Below are positions 33,634 to 47,200 of a DNA stretch of 64,000 nt, one piece after another. Position numbers and translations under genes: made by a program. Positions within the stretch are counted from its first letter, which is position 1. Every line of letters starts with the position of its first letter. The stretch covers positions 124,001 through 188,000 of the forward strand of contig NZ_JBOEFY010000040.1 of assembly GCF_050633145.1 (NCBI RefSeq), in the 5' to 3' direction. The notes beneath the pieces were generated by a model. That model saw only the letters and a program-made list of their open reading frames with translations, ran no database searches and was not told where the DNA came from. The stretch is from Kordia sp050633145 (lineage in GTDB: Bacteria > Bacteroidota > Bacteroidia > Flavobacteriales > Flavobacteriaceae).

Positions 33634-36600
33634 TTATATTGAGAATTTAAGTATGTCTTTTGGCGTCAGCGCTGCATTTTTCAGCTTTTCTAGCTTGCTC
33701 AATGTGCTCAAGAGTTCTATTTGTACTCCATTTTGTTTGGTTCTGCATGTAATGTCAAAATTTAGGTTTCTGTTCATTCTTATTATTTTCCTTTGTACTA
33801 ATTGATTATTTAACTCTGTAAAAGTACCAGGTAATTGCTGAAAGTTGACTACACTTTTGGGTAGTAGATCAATATCGACACTACTTTTTTCTATAAAGTC
33901 TGTACGAATAGTCTCATACGGAATTCCTTGATGTTGTCGTGCTTTGATGTATTTTAATTGCATATCAAGACAACGTTCTGAAAATGAACTGTTTTTATTT
34001 TTTCGTAGCGGCATTGGCAATACATTATTGATAACTCCTAAAACTTTAGAACTATCGAAGCCGTTTGTTTCGCGCTCACGACCATTTACAAGCATTAACT
34101 GCATCGGAATGTTTTCCTCATAAAGTTGCTCCATTACGTATTCATGGTAAGCCATAAAGACAACAGATATTGGTACTTTTATACGATTTGCATACGCTTT
34201 AATTTCGTTGAAATCGGCATCCAATATGGTATATGTTTCAGAAGCATACGCAGCTTCATTTTCCGTTTCTTTGTTTGTGATTTTTGTTGTGTTTCCTGTT
34301 AGGAATGTTGTCCAAAAATCTCTAGAAACTTTTGCTGTATCTGTTTCCAAAAATTGTTGTTGCCATTTTGCATAGTGCAAACTTGAATATGCTTCTTCTT
34401 TTTTGCCTATTGTACGTTTAAATATGTAGGTATTTAGTACTTCGTGCATTACCAATGCTGTATGTAAATCTGCAAGTACATGACTGATAGCTAAACAAAA
34501 CCACGTTCGTCCGCTTGTGCTATCTTTTAAAATATGCAAGCGTATGGGAGCTTCGTTTATAATATCAAATTCTTGTAATGATATTTCTTCTTGCCATGTT
34601 TCTAATACGTCATTGGTGATATTAGCTTGTTTAAAAACTGTGTCAATTTTTACAGTTTTATCTGTGCTTTTTCGCTGATATATTTTTCCGTCTTTTTCTA
34701 TGAATTCAATATGCAATTCAGGAAAATAATTTAAAAAGTATTCTACTTCTTGTACTAAAATTTCATCGACATCTTGTGGCAATACAAAAGGACCAACAAT
34801 TGCTTGTGAGTCTTTATAGTGCATCATGTGTTTTTGATTTTCTGAAATCTCAATCAGCGTATCAGCAGTAATATCAATACAGAAATTAGCTGTATCGTTT
34901 GTTATATTTGTAATGCCTACTTTTTCTAATTCCGTTGCAATTTCCTCAATGTCGGTTGCTTGTAATACAAGTTCTGGACGTATGTTATATCCTCGTTTTT
35001 TAAGTTCGTGTAATAATTGAATAAGCTTTATGGAATCGCCTCCCAAATCGTAAAATCCATCTTTGACACTTACTTTGTCTACTTCCAAGATTTCTTTGAC
35101 AATTGCTACTACTTGTTTTTCTACAGCCGTTTTAGGTGCTATAAATGTATTTCCTGTTTGTAAGGTTACCGTACTTGGATGTGGTAATGATTTTTTATCA
35201 ATTTTACCATTTGGTGTCAACGGTAATTCATCCAATACAATGAAATACGATGGCAACATGTATTCTTGCAAGCGTGCTTTAAGATAGGAACGCAATTCTG
35301 GCAAACTAAATGTTTCATTGGTTTCTAAATAGGCAATTAATGATGTTTCTCCTTCTTTTAATTCTTTTGCTTGAACTACGGCTCTACGTACATTTTCATA
35401 TTTTTGAAGTGTACTTTCAATCTCTCCCATTTCAATTCGGTATCCTCTGATACTGATTTGATGATCTTTTCGTCCAAGTATTTCAAGATTTCCGTCAGGA
35501 AGCCACCTTCCTAAATCGCCTGTTTTGTATAAGCGTTCTTCTGTATGAATCGGATTTGCAACAAAGCTTTTTGCTGTTAATTCTGGTTGGTTTAAATAAC
35601 CAGGACTCACACCAACACCAGAAGTGCACAACTCTCCTACTACACCAATTGGACATAGTTCTTTGTTGTCGTCTAACACATACATTTTTGTGTTTCTGAT
35701 AGGCTTTCCTATTTGAATTTTTCCTTGTTCTATTTTAGAATTCATCTGAAAATACGTGGTAACATCAGAACATTCTGATTGTCCGTACGTATTTATAAGT
35801 TCGATTGTTGGATGAATGTCAAAAAATTTGTTCACATAACTTACGGTGAGTTTTTCTCCCGTTAGAATGATTTTTCTAAATGCTTTTAATTTTGTTTCTT
35901 CTTTTATGGCGAATAATGCATTAAGTTGTGACGGAATTACTTCTAACACGTCAACCTTATTTGCTACAGCTTTGTCAATTAATGATGGAATGTTTTGCAA
36001 TTCCGACATGGTTGTTAAGAGTACTTTCCCGCCAAGGAATAAAGGTGTCCACAGTTGCCAAATTCCACCAACAAAATACATTTTTGAGGTATGACATATT
36101 GTAGTGTTTTTATCTAGCTCAAGTAATTCAATTTTACTGTGAATATGATTTACAATTCCTTTGTGTTGTAACATACATCCTTTTGGAACTCCTGTTGATC
36201 CGGAAGTGTATACAATGTATGCTAAGTCATCTAAACTGTAGGTTTCATTTAGGTTTGCTGTGTCAAATTTTGATTGTTCCGAATAAAATTTTTCAAGTTC
36301 AGTTTCTGTTAGTACACAACTGGTGTTTTTAGTAATGTGTGCTAATTTTTCTAAAGGAATCTTGCTATTAATTGGAGCACAACAAGCTCTTGTTTTTAAG
36401 ATTCCTAATAGATATACTAAATAAGCTCCTGAACGTTCCAAACGAATACCAACAATGTCTCCCGTTTTAATGTCATACGTTTCTTGAATGAATCTTGCAA
36501 ATTGATTGCTAAGTTGATTTAGTTGTTGGTAGGTATATGTTTTGTTTTCATATTCAATAGCAATGTTGTTCGGTGTTTTTTTCGCTTGTGCTTCAAAGGA

Positions 36601-38217
36601 TTCTACGAGTGTTTTCATAGAAGCAACATCTGAAGTGTTGGTTGCATTGAATGTATTTAGTAATGTTGATTTTTCTTCTTTAGAGATAAATGCTAGTTTC
36701 CCAATTGCCGTTTCTGGTGCTTTTAATGCTTCAGAAAGTACGTTTTTGAAGTGTTTTATAAAATCATGAATCAATTCATCTTCATAAACATCTGTATTAA
36801 AGTTTACTTCCATTGATAAGTACTCACCTATTTCTTGAAATGTAAATAGGAAGTCATATTTGCAAAATCCAGTTCCTTGTATTTTTATTTCTTCTGGATT
36901 TTCAATGGTAACCTCTGTTGTGTTTTCGTTGAAATTTTGCAATAACAACATGACATCAAATATTGGGTTGCGACTGTTGTCTCTTTTTAACTTTAATTCT
37001 TCCACCAATTGATCAAAAGGATATTGTTGGTGTTTGTACGCATTAAAAGTGGTGTTTCGTACTTTCGAGAATAGTGAGCTAAAAGAATCTGTAGCAGCTA
37101 CTTTATTTCGTAACGCAATGGTATTTAAGTAAAATCCTATTTGATTTTCTAATTGTACATGTTCTCTTCCTGCGGATGGACTACCAATGATAAAATCGTC
37201 TTGCGATGTGTATCTATAAAAGAGTGTGTTCATCGCAGTTAGCAATCCCATAAAAAGGCTTCCTTCATGCTTTGTACTAAAACTTTTTAAAGCTTTTGTT
37301 GTAGCTGCATCAATGTACGTTATAAATGTTTTTCCACTACTAGTTTTTAATAAAGGACGCTTTTTTTGTGTTGGCAATTCTAATACAGGTAATTCACCCA
37401 AAAATTGTTGTTTCCAATAGTTTGCAGCAGCTTTTTGTTGGTTACTTTCCAAGCCTTCTTGTTGCCAATTTGCAAAGTCTTTGTATTGAATTTCCAGCGG
37501 ATCTAACATTGGCGTTATTTCCGTTTGTAATGCTTGATAAAAGTGCGTTACATCATTTGTTAGGACATTCATTGACCAACCATCACATATAATGTGGTGC
37601 ATATTGAAATAAAAGATGCTTTTGTTTTTAGCCATTTTTAAAATAGCTATTCTGAGCAACGGTCCATTTTTGAGATCAAAAGGTTTGGCAGCGTCCGTAT
37701 TTATATAATACGCAGCTACTTCTTTTTTATTTGATAGCGTTGAATAATCTTGATGATCTATTGTAAAGTTAAGTTCGTCAATAGTACGTATAAATTGTCG
37801 TACTTCACCTGTTTCACTCTCACCAAAAACCGTTCGTAAAATTTCATGTCTTTCAATAGTTTGAAAAATTGCTTTTTCAAAGTTTTCAATATTTATATCT
37901 TCTGAAAACTCACGATACTGCGGCATGTTGTACGCAATAGATTCTTTTTCAAATTGACTAAGAATCCATAAACGTCTTTGTGCAGAAGATAAAGGATAAT
38001 GTACTTGTTTTTCAACAGGTTGTATCATTTCGTATGTATCTGCACTTACTGCTTTGTGTTCTTTAATGAAGTCGATTAACGCTTGTTTATGAGATTTTAT
38101 ATCTTCAATTAACGTAGGCGTAAGAGCTCCTTTCGGAGCTTTTACGTCTAAACGTTCATCAACTACATCAATTTTAACATTGAGTGTTTTGAGTGTATGT
38201 AATATTGTTTGAACCAT
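33634..38217 (-). CDS. NRPS, TubC dock-C-A(unusual)-T-C
   Basis: This 1527-residue protein starts with a TubC-type docking domain (residues 1-55, MVQTILHTLKTLNVKIDVVD). C domain with HHIICDG near 208; A domain with YTSGSTGVPKG near 673; T domain with LGGDSIKL near 1060; a divergent C domain with SHVLADL near 1245, in which the second His and the Asp are kept but the Gly is lost. The A4 region reads YFVGGIWQL, so the Asp that binds the alpha-amino group (position 235) is Val. The full hand-read pocket is V-G-W-E-I-T-T-D-V-K, suggesting a substrate without a normal alpha-amino group or a beta/omega-amino acid. The protein ends without a TE or acidic tail. Confidence 0.92.
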   Translation of the reverse strand: MVQTILHTLKTLNVKIDVVDERLDVKAPKGALTPTLIEDIKSHKQALIDFIKEHKAVSADTYEMIQPVEKQVHYPLSSAQRRLWILSQFEKESIAYNMPQYREFSEDINIENFEKAIFQTIERHEILRTVFGESETGEVRQFIRTIDELNFTIDHQDYSTLSNKKEVAAYYINTDAAKPFDLKNGPLLRIAILKMAKNKSIFYFNMHHIICDGWSMNVLTNDVTHFYQALQTEITPMLDPLEIQYKDFANWQQEGLESNQQKAAANYWKQQFLGELPVLELPTQKKRPLLKTSSGKTFITYIDAATTKALKSFSTKHEGSLFMGLLTAMNTLFYRYTSQDDFIIGSPSAGREHVQLENQIGFYLNTIALRNKVAATDSFSSLFSKVRNTTFNAYKHQQYPFDQLVEELKLKRDNSRNPIFDVMLLLQNFNENTTEVTIENPEEIKIQGTGFCKYDFLFTFQEIGEYLSMEVNFNTDVYEDELIHDFIKHFKNVLSEALKAPETAIGKLAFISKEEKSTLLNTFNATNTSDVASMKTLVESFEAQAKKTPNNIAIEYENKTYTYQQLNQLSNQFARFIQETYDIKTGDIVGIRLERSGAYLVYLLGILKTRACCAPINSKIPLEKLAHITKNTSCVLTETELEKFYSEQSKFDTANLNETYSLDDLAYIVYTSGSTGVPKGCMLQHKGIVNHIHSKIELLELDKNTTICHTSKMYFVGGIWQLWTPLFLGGKVLLTTMSELQNIPSLIDKAVANKVDVLEVIPSQLNALFAIKEETKLKAFRKIILTGEKLTVSYVNKFFDIHPTIELINTYGQSECSDVTTYFQMNSKIEQGKIQIGKPIRNTKMYVLDDNKELCPIGVVGELCTSGVGVSPGYLNQPELTAKSFVANPIHTEERLYKTGDLGRWLPDGNLEILGRKDHQISIRGYRIEMGEIESTLQKYENVRRAVVQAKELKEGETSLIAYLETNETFSLPELRSYLKARLQEYMLPSYFIVLDELPLTPNGKIDKKSLPHPSTVTLQTGNTFIAPKTAVEKQVVAIVKEILEVDKVSVKDGFYDLGGDSIKLIQLLHELKKRGYNIRPELVLQATDIEEIATELEKVGITNITNDTANFCIDITADTLIEISENQKHMMHYKDSQAIVGPFVLPQDVDEILVQEVEYFLNYFPELHIEFIEKDGKIYQRKSTDKTVKIDTVFKQANITNDVLETWQEEISLQEFDIINEAPIRLHILKDSTSGRTWFCLAISHVLADLHTALVMHEVLNTYIFKRTIGKKEEAYSSLHYAKWQQQFLETDTAKVSRDFWTTFLTGNTTKITNKETENEAAYASETYTILDADFNEIKAYANRIKVPISVVFMAYHEYVMEQLYEENIPMQLMLVNGRERETNGFDSSKVLGVINNVLPMPLRKNKNSSFSERCLDMQLKYIKARQHQGIPYETIRTDFIEKSSVDIDLLPKSVVNFQQLPGTFTELNNQLVQRKIIRMNRNLNFDITCRTKQNGVQIELLSTLSKLEKLKNAALTPKDILKFSI

Positions 38218-38235
38218 GATTAGTGTGTTGTTAAT

Positions 38236-41200
38236 TTAGAATGAAAAGCTTTCAATATTTTCTTCGCTTTCCACAAATTGATTCGTAACCCAAAGAACAT
38301 TTTCTAGTTTTTCTTTGAGTGCTTCTATGGTTGGTGTATCATAGAGTCCCGCAATTTCAAAGTTGACATTGTATTCTTTTTGAATACGTGCTATTAATTG
38401 AATTGCTTTTAAGCTGTTTCCTCCTATTTCAAAGAAGGAATCTTTGACTCCTATACGTTCCTTTTTCAGAATTTCTTGCCATAAGGCTGCAAGTTTCAAT
38501 TCCATTTCGTCTCTAGGAGCTACATATTCAACTGCTAGTAAACTTTTCCCTTTGATTTCAGCTAGTTTCTTTTTGTCAATTTTACCATTTATTGTTAGTG
38601 GCATGGTTTCTAATTGTACAAAACCATCTGGAATCATGTAGGATGGTAATTTTTCTTGTAATTCTGTTCTTAGTTCAGATAATACCTCTTCTTCGCAAGA
38701 AGTGAAATACATAACCAATTGTTTGCTACCTGCATCGTCTGTTATGACTAAGGCCGCAACCTCATTGATGGTATCTCTTTCTAGTAATCGGTATTCTACT
38801 TCTCCAAGCTCAATTCTATGACCTCGTATTTTGACTTGATTGTCTTTTCTTCCGTGGAATTCAAGCAATCCGTTTGACAGCCATTTTCCTAGATCGCCCG
38901 TTTTGTAAAGTAGTTCTCCTTCTTTGAAAGGATTTTGAATGAACTTTTCTTTGGTTAATTCAGGTCGATTTAAGTATCCTTGTGCCAATCCTGCGCCTCC
39001 AATACATATTTCTCCAATACTTCCTAAAGGTTGTAAGCGATTCAGGTCATTCAGTAAATAGATAGAAGCATTTGCAATTGGCTTTCCTATTGAAATGTTT
39101 CCGCTTTCTAATTCTTGTACACTTGAAATGTGATGTGTAGAACCACAAATACTTACTTCTGTTGGTCCGTAAGCATTGATGTATGTTCCTTTTTCGAGTG
39201 CTAAGAATTCTTTTACGTCTTCATAAATTGGTGCTTCACCAGCTGTGATTAAGGTTTTGATGCCACTCAAATTCTGAATGTTCATCAATGTTAAGTATGC
39301 TGGCGGAAGTGTTGCTATGTCAATGTTGTTTTCACCGATATACGCTTCTAATGCCGTTGGATCTTTTCGTAGTTTTTCATCTATAATAAATAGTGTTGAA
39401 CCAGATAGTAACGACATGAAACTTTCCCAGATAGAAGCATCAAACGAGAACGATGCAAATTGTAATACATTTCGTTGTTGTTTTAAATTGAAAGCTTCAA
39501 CTTGCGATAATATGGTGTTTAAAATGGTATTGTCTTCAATGATAACTCCTTTTGGTTTTCCTGTTGATCCTGAAGTGTAAATGATATACGCTGTATCGTT
39601 GGTGTTACGAACATGTGCTCCTTTTTCAGTTGCGTAACGTGATTGATTTTCTAAGAATTTTGTAATTAATTCGTTTGTAATTGTCAATCTACTTTCACTG
39701 TCTTCCTGCATGTATGCAACTCTTTCAGTTGGGTATGCAATGTCTATTGGAAGATACGCGGCACCTGTTTTTAATATTCCAAAGATGGCAACTGTCATCC
39801 ATTCACTTCGATCTAATTGAATTCCAATGATATCATTTTTAGCAACTTTGTATTCTTGTGCTAAGAACTGTGCAAATGCATTTGAAACCTCATCTAGTTG
39901 TTTGTACGTTAACGACTTGTCTCTGTACACAACTGCAACATTGTTTGGTGTTTCTTGTACTTGCGTTTCAAAAACACCTGTAATGGTTGCTTTACTAGGT
40001 AATTCCAATTCTTTTCCTTTGGCATTGTTCATTAATTCGCTACGCTCCTCAGTTGAGAAGATGGTATAGGCATTAATTTTTTCTTGATCTCTTTCCAAGT
40101 AATTGTCAAGGAAATTTTCATAGTAAGAAACAATGTCTGCTAGACTATGATTCGATTTGAATGCACGACTTTGCGTTAACGTTATGGAAACGTTTTTGGC
40201 AGATCGCTCAGCGGTAAAGTCTAAGTGTGTATTGGTTCTTTCATAATCGCCAAATTCAAAATCAGTTACTTCACGTTGTGCTTGCTGCGTTTTAAACTCT
40301 TCATTATCATGTAATTCTTCTAGTACATGGAAATTGATATAGTTGAATAAGATATCAAAGAATGGATTTCCTTGAGAACTTTCGCCCACTAAGTCTGCAA
40401 TTTCATTTAGAGAGAATCTATCTTTTCCTTTTAATTCGTTTAAACCGTTTTCAATAGTCTTTACATAGCTTAACCAAGTTTTATCTGTTGTATTTGCTAC
40501 ATCAAATCGGAATGGTACTGAATTTAAGAAACATCCTAATAGTTTGTCTCCGTCTTCAACAATTGGACGCCTGTGCGCTACCAATCCTATGGTTGTATCA
40601 GATTCGTTAGAGAGTAACGATAACACATATAAATACGCACTAAAGAATAATGCTTTTGGCGTAATTTGATCTTGCTTACATTTTTCAATAATCTTAGAAG
40701 TAAATTCTTCAGGATATATTTTTATGAATTGATCGTCTAAGTGCTCATCTGTTAAGATTTCTAATCGTTTGTAACCGCTCATTTTGTCTTTCCAAAATGC
40801 GCTATTGTCTTCTTTACGTAATTCTAATAAGTCAGACACAATACTGTCACGCATGCTACATTGTAATGGCGCTGGTGTGTATGTACTATCTTTTCTTAAT
40901 TGTTCGTACGTTTCAAAGAGTTCAACTTTAAAGTTACTTTGTCCCCAACCATCAATCATTGCATGATGAAATTGGAATACAAAGATGATATCTGAAGCTG
41001 CGATTTGAAATACATTAATTCTCCATGTTGGCGCATTTGTGGTATCGAAAGGACGTTCTGTACGTTCTTTTAGTAAGAAGTTTTGAATGTGTTCTTCTTT
41101 TTCTTCTTTGTTCAGCGCTTTGATATCTTCATAACCAATTGATACAGGTACTTTTTTATGAATAATTTGTACTTGATTCTCATATTCGTATAAGTGATAT

Positions 41201-44200
41201 GAAGTACGTAATGTTTCATGCTTTTGTACCATTAACTCCATTGCACGCATCAATGTAGGAATGTCTACGGTTCCTAATTGGAATAAGAATTGATCGTGAT
41301 ATACACCATGTTCATCAGTTTCTTTGGTTAGCTGACTTGTTAATACCATTCCCAATTGTACATCACTAATTGGATATACATTTTCTACATTTTCAGGTGT
41401 TGGATGCACCGCCAATACAGCTGCAGCAATTGCTTCAATTTCTGCTTCAATTTCTGCTTTTATCGTATTTGCGCCTCGTCCCGTTTTTTCAATTTCTGAA
41501 ATATATGCTGCAACTCCTTCTATGGTTGGATTTTCATAGAACGTTGCTACTGGCATTTCAACATCAAACTCTTTGTTTATGAAACTGATACAACGAATCA
41601 TTTTGATAGAGTCGCCTCCTAAGTGGAAATAATCATCGCGAATACTGATCGTATCAATGTCTAAGTCTTTTTCCCAAATTTTTGCAACTTGTTCTTCTGT
41701 TTCATTTCTTGGAGCTACATATTCTGAACCTCCATCTAGTTTTACGTCTTTTAAGTTTGCTAATTCTTCTTTGTTTATTTTACCATTTACTGTAAGTGGC
41801 ATACGCTCTACAGGAACAAAGTGTGCAGGAATCATGTATGCTGGTAAGCTTTCCGCAAGGAATTTGCGAATGTTCATTGCTGTATCTTCTTTTTCTTCAA
41901 AAGCTAGATACGCAACTAATTGTTTTTCGCCGTTTTCCATGGTGTGTGTTAACACAACCGCTTCCTGAATACTTTGTTTGTTGAGTAATTGTTGTTCTAT
42001 TTCTCCTAACTCAATTCTGTATCCTCGTATTTTTACTTGATCGTCTTGTCTTCCTAAATACGCTAAGTTTCCATCGGCTAACCAAGTTCCAACATCACCA
42101 GTACGGTACAATCTTTTTCCTTGTACATAGGGATGTGGAATGAATTTTTCTGCCGTTAAATCTTCACGATTTAAGTATCCTTTTGCCAATCCGGCGCCAC
42201 CGACACAAATTTCTCCTGAAACTCCGTTTGGTACTAATTGATTGTTTCTGTTTAATACAAAGATTTCAGTATTCTGAATTGCCTTTCCAATCGTAATTTC
42301 ATCTTTCGATGTTACTTCAAACACCATACAACCAACAGTCGCTTCTGTAGGACCGTATTCATTGTATATTTTCATGTTTGGATTGATGCTTCTTAATGTT
42401 TCCACGTGATGTGGTAATAAAGCATCTCCTCCAACAATAGCAACCGCAACCGCACTTTGTTCAATGTCAAGTTCTTTTAACAATGTAATGTGTGCTGGCG
42501 TTAGTTTGATACATGAAACTCCACTGTTTAAGTACGATGTTAAGGTTTGTGAAATATCTCCTTGATCGTATATGTGAAGCGTTCCTCCATTTACTATTGG
42601 TAAGAATAAGCTTGTTACCGTTAAGTCGAAAGATAACGATGTATACAATCCGAAGTCATAGTTTTCAAGTGTGTTTTCAGTTAAATACTGCTTCGTTCCC
42701 CAATCTAAATAGTTTGCTAAAGCTCCATGCTGAATTAGTACTCCTTTTGGTTTTCCAGTAGATCCAGACGTATAAATCATATACGCTACTGTTTCTTCCG
42801 TAATTCCTATTGCTTCAAATGCTATTGAAAATTCGTCTGCTTCAAAGTCAATATCAACCGTGAGCATGTTTCCATCAAAATCAAACATGTCAAACATATA
42901 GCTTGACTCTGTTATTAACAAGCTTAGGTTTGCATCGCTCAAAATGTGTTCTTCTCTTGATGAACCGTACGCAGGATCAATTGGCACATACGCCGCTCCT
43001 GTTTTTAAGATTCCTAAAATAGAGATTAAAACCCAATTGCTTCTGTCTAATTTGATTCCGACTACATCACCATTTTTGATGCTGTGATCGTTTACCAAAC
43101 AGTTTGCTAATTGATTCGATTTTTCATCTAGTTCTTTGTATGTATATGTTTCATCCTTAAAAGAAATCGCAACTTGATTTGGTGTTTTTGCTACTTGCGC
43201 ATTGAATCTATCTAATACCAATGTTGAATTGCTTGGTGATTCTACATTGTTTACCGTGTCTAATAATAATGCTATTTCTTCACTACTTAAATATTCTAAG
43301 TCGCCAATAGTTTCACTTTTTACAATTGCTTCTAAAAGTGTATCAAAATGTCCTTTCATCATGGTGATGATTTCGTTTGATAGTATTTCAGAATTGTATT
43401 CGTATTCTACGTTCATTCCTGTTTCAGAAACATGTCCGATAGAAATTGTTAATACATAATTGTTTTGCTGCTTTGTTTCTAAGTTATTGATTACCACATC
43501 TGATTCTGCTTCTTCAATAGCATCTAACGGATAGTTTTCAAAGACTAATAAGCTATCAAATAATTCTCTAGCTACATTATTTTGTTTTTGAATGTCTACT
43601 AATGACGAATGTCCGTATTCTTCTCTTGAAACTGCATAGTTACTTTGAATGTCTGTTAACCATGAAACGATGTTTGTTTCTTGTGTTATAGAAGTACATA
43701 ATGGAATGGTATTGATGTATAATCCCAATCTTTTTTCTATGTCTTTTATTTCAGTTGGTCTTCCAGAGATTACTGTACCAAACACAACCGTTTCATTGTT
43801 TGTGTATTGCGATAGTAAGTATGCCCAAACTCCTTGAATTACTGTGTTTACCGTTAAACGATTTTTCTTAGCAAATGCTTCCAATTCCATCACATATTCT
43901 TTTCCTTTTGATAATACCATACTTGTATTTCCGAACGTTTTGTTCAGATTTTTTGTGGTATCTGTAAAAGGCAATAAGCTTGGTGATGTAAGCGTGCTTA
44001 GTTGGTTTTTCCAATAGTTAACTACTTCTGCATTGTTTTTAGCTGTAATGTGTGTGATATATTCTTTGTAATTATCTACTTCATCCGTTGCAATTGTTTT
44101 TCCTGCTGCTAATGCTTGATAGTTTTCTAAGTATTCTCCAAAAATTACTGGAGTTGACCAACCATCTGAGATAATGTGATGCGTTGAATAGATTAGTTTG

Positions 44201-47200
44201 ATACTATCTTCCGCTTGTTTTATAAGTGTTATTCTGAATAATGGCGCTTTGTCCATTTCAAAAGCTGTACTTGCATCTTCATTAGCGAAAGCAGTTACTG
44301 CAGCTTCAACATTATCTTTTGTCGTGTAATCGAGAACAGTTATTGGCAGCTCCGCATTTTTGTGTACACATTGTACAGGAATGTTGAGTCCTTCTAAGTG
44401 GAATGATGTTCTGAGTATACTGTGTTTTTGTATGATTTGCTTCCATGCGTTTTTAAAGTTTTCTAGGTTGAATTCGCCTGTTAAATCAAGACTTATTTGA
44501 TTAATGTAGGCATTTGAGTCTTTGTTAAGCAAGCTGTAAAATAACATGCCTTCTTGCATTGGACTTAATTGATAGATATCTTCAATTTCTTCTGCATTCA
44601 TTGTTGCTTTGAATGCTCTTAAATCTTGATATGGTAATAATCCATTGAGTCCATAATCTGCTGGAGTTGCTACTGTTTCCGTTTGTGATTTACAGAAGTT
44701 TACAACTATTTCTAACGCTTTTATGTAATTTTCTGCAAGCGTTTCAATGCTTTCTTTTGCAAAACGATTGGTATCATAATCCCAACGTAAGCTTAATGTT
44801 CCATTGGTAACAACACTGTTGATTGTGATTTTTCCTCCGTATTCGTTTTCTGGGTGAATGTCTTCTCCTTTTCCTTCATTTGTAAAGTTGAATAGAGAAG
44901 CTGTTTCAGAACTTCCTTGATCCGCCTGACCTAAGTAGTTAAAGATTACTTGCTCTATGTCTTTGTGCAAGCTTTCTCTTTTACTTTCGTCCGCAGCTAA
45001 ATAGCGTAATGCTCCATATCCAATTCCTTTGTTTGGAATGGCTTTTAGGTTTTCTTTTGCTTGAACAATCGTTGCTTCTACATCATCTTGAAAGTTTTCG
45101 AGCAATACAGGATATAAAGATGTAAACCATCCTACTGTTTCTGTAATGTCTACATCATCAAATAATTCTTCTCTACCGTGACCTTCCAATCCAATTACAA
45201 GATTGTCGTTGTTTGTCCATGTTGAGAACGACATTGCTAAGGCTGCTAATAATAAGTCATTGATTTCTGTTGAGAATGCTTGATTGCTTTCTTTTAGTAA
45301 GCTCGTTGTTAATTCTTGAGAGAAACTTACATTATAAGAATCTACACCTTGATAGGTTGTTTTTCCATCAAAATCTGTGTCTTGTGGTAAGGTTTCTATC
45401 TTTTCTGTGATCGATTTCCAATACGCAAATTCTTCGTTTAATGTTTCACTGTTTGCATACGTAGCCAAACGTTCTTGCCATTGTCTGAATGATGTTGTTT
45501 TTTCTCCAATAGTTACAGTTTCTCCTTTAGATACTTTTTGCAAGTTTGCCGTTAAATCATCTGCTATAATTCTCCATGAAACACCATCAATTACTAAGTG
45601 ATGCGCTACGATGAATACACGATTTGCAGCTTCACTTTCTGGAGTGTTTATTAGCACAAATCTTGCAACAGTTCCCTCTGTTGTGTTTAGTGTTTCTTGG
45701 TAGGAAGCACATACTTTTGTTACCGCTTCTCCAATAGCTTCTGTTGCTGTAATTGTTTCCTCTGAAATTTCAGGGATTGTAGTTTCATACTCACCAACAA
45801 ATTCATCGTTTACAAGTTCAAAACGTGCACGTAAGATATCGTGTTTTTGATATACACCTGCAACCGCTTCATTTAATTGATTTCGCGTGATGTTTTTTGG
45901 TAGGGTTAATAATAACGATTGGTTGTATTGATCGTCTTTTGTATATCCTTTTTCAAAGAAGTATGATTGTATTGGTAACAATCCGAAGTTTCCTTCTAAA
46001 ACTCCTTGTTCACTGATGATTTGTATTTCGTGATTTACTTTCGTTGCTAATTCATCAATAGTTTGGAATTCAAATACATCTTTTACCTTTAGTGTAATTC
46101 CTTGTTTTTTCGCTTTGCTGATAAATTGAATTGCAATGATTGAATCTCCTCCTAAAGAGAAAAAGTTATCATTGACACCAACAGTTTCTATACCTAGAAC
46201 ATCTTGCCAAATTGCAGCAATGATTTCTTCTTTTTCGTTTCGTGGTGCTACATAGTTCGTAGTTTCCGTTTCAGAAATTAAGAAAGCAGGCAATGCTTTT
46301 CGGTTTACTTTTCCGTTGATTGTTAATGGAATTGTATCTAATTGCATGAAATCGACAGGAATCATATATTCTGGCAATTTGCCTTTTAATTCCTTTTGAA
46401 TTCCTTCTCTAGTCAATTCATTTTCAGCAACAAAATACGCTAAAAGACGTTTGCTTCCACATGCTTCATCGACAACTACAACTGCTTGTTTTACAGTTTC
46501 TAAGTTTTCTATAGCATTTGTAACTTCGCCTAATTCAACACGGTATCCATTAATTTTTACCTGATCGTCTTTTCTTCCTAAGAAGTCTAACGTTCCATTT
46601 GGTAACCAACGAACTAAATCGCCCGTTCTATAAACATTTCCTTCTGCCTGGAAAGGATTTTTGATGAATTTTTGCGCTGTTAATTCAGGTTTGTTTACAT
46701 ATCCATTTGCTACTTGAATTCCTCCAATTAGCAATTCTCCAACAACACCAACAGGTTGTAATTGCAAGTCTGTATTGACTACATATATTTTTGTGTTTGC
46801 TGCTGGTCTTCCAATACTTACACCTTCTTTTTCGGTATCAATTGCTCTTAAGTTCATTGACGTTACATCAATAGCAGCTTCTGTTGGTCCGTAAAGGTTA
46901 ACAATTTCTGGAGTTGTTAATAGTTGCTTCGTTTTTTCTGTAACCGCAGCAGATAATGCTTCTCCACTACATACAATGTGTGTTAAGCTTTGTAATTTTT
47001 CTGCCGATGCAACATCAATAAATACATTTAACATTGATGGTACAAAGTGAATGAATGTTACACCTTCACGCTCAATAGTATCTTGTAAGTATTCTGGATC
47101 TAAATGTCCTTCTGGACGTGCAATTACTAATGGACATCCAACAATGAAAGGCATTGTTAATTCCCAAACAGATACATCAAATACGTACGGTGTTTTGTGG

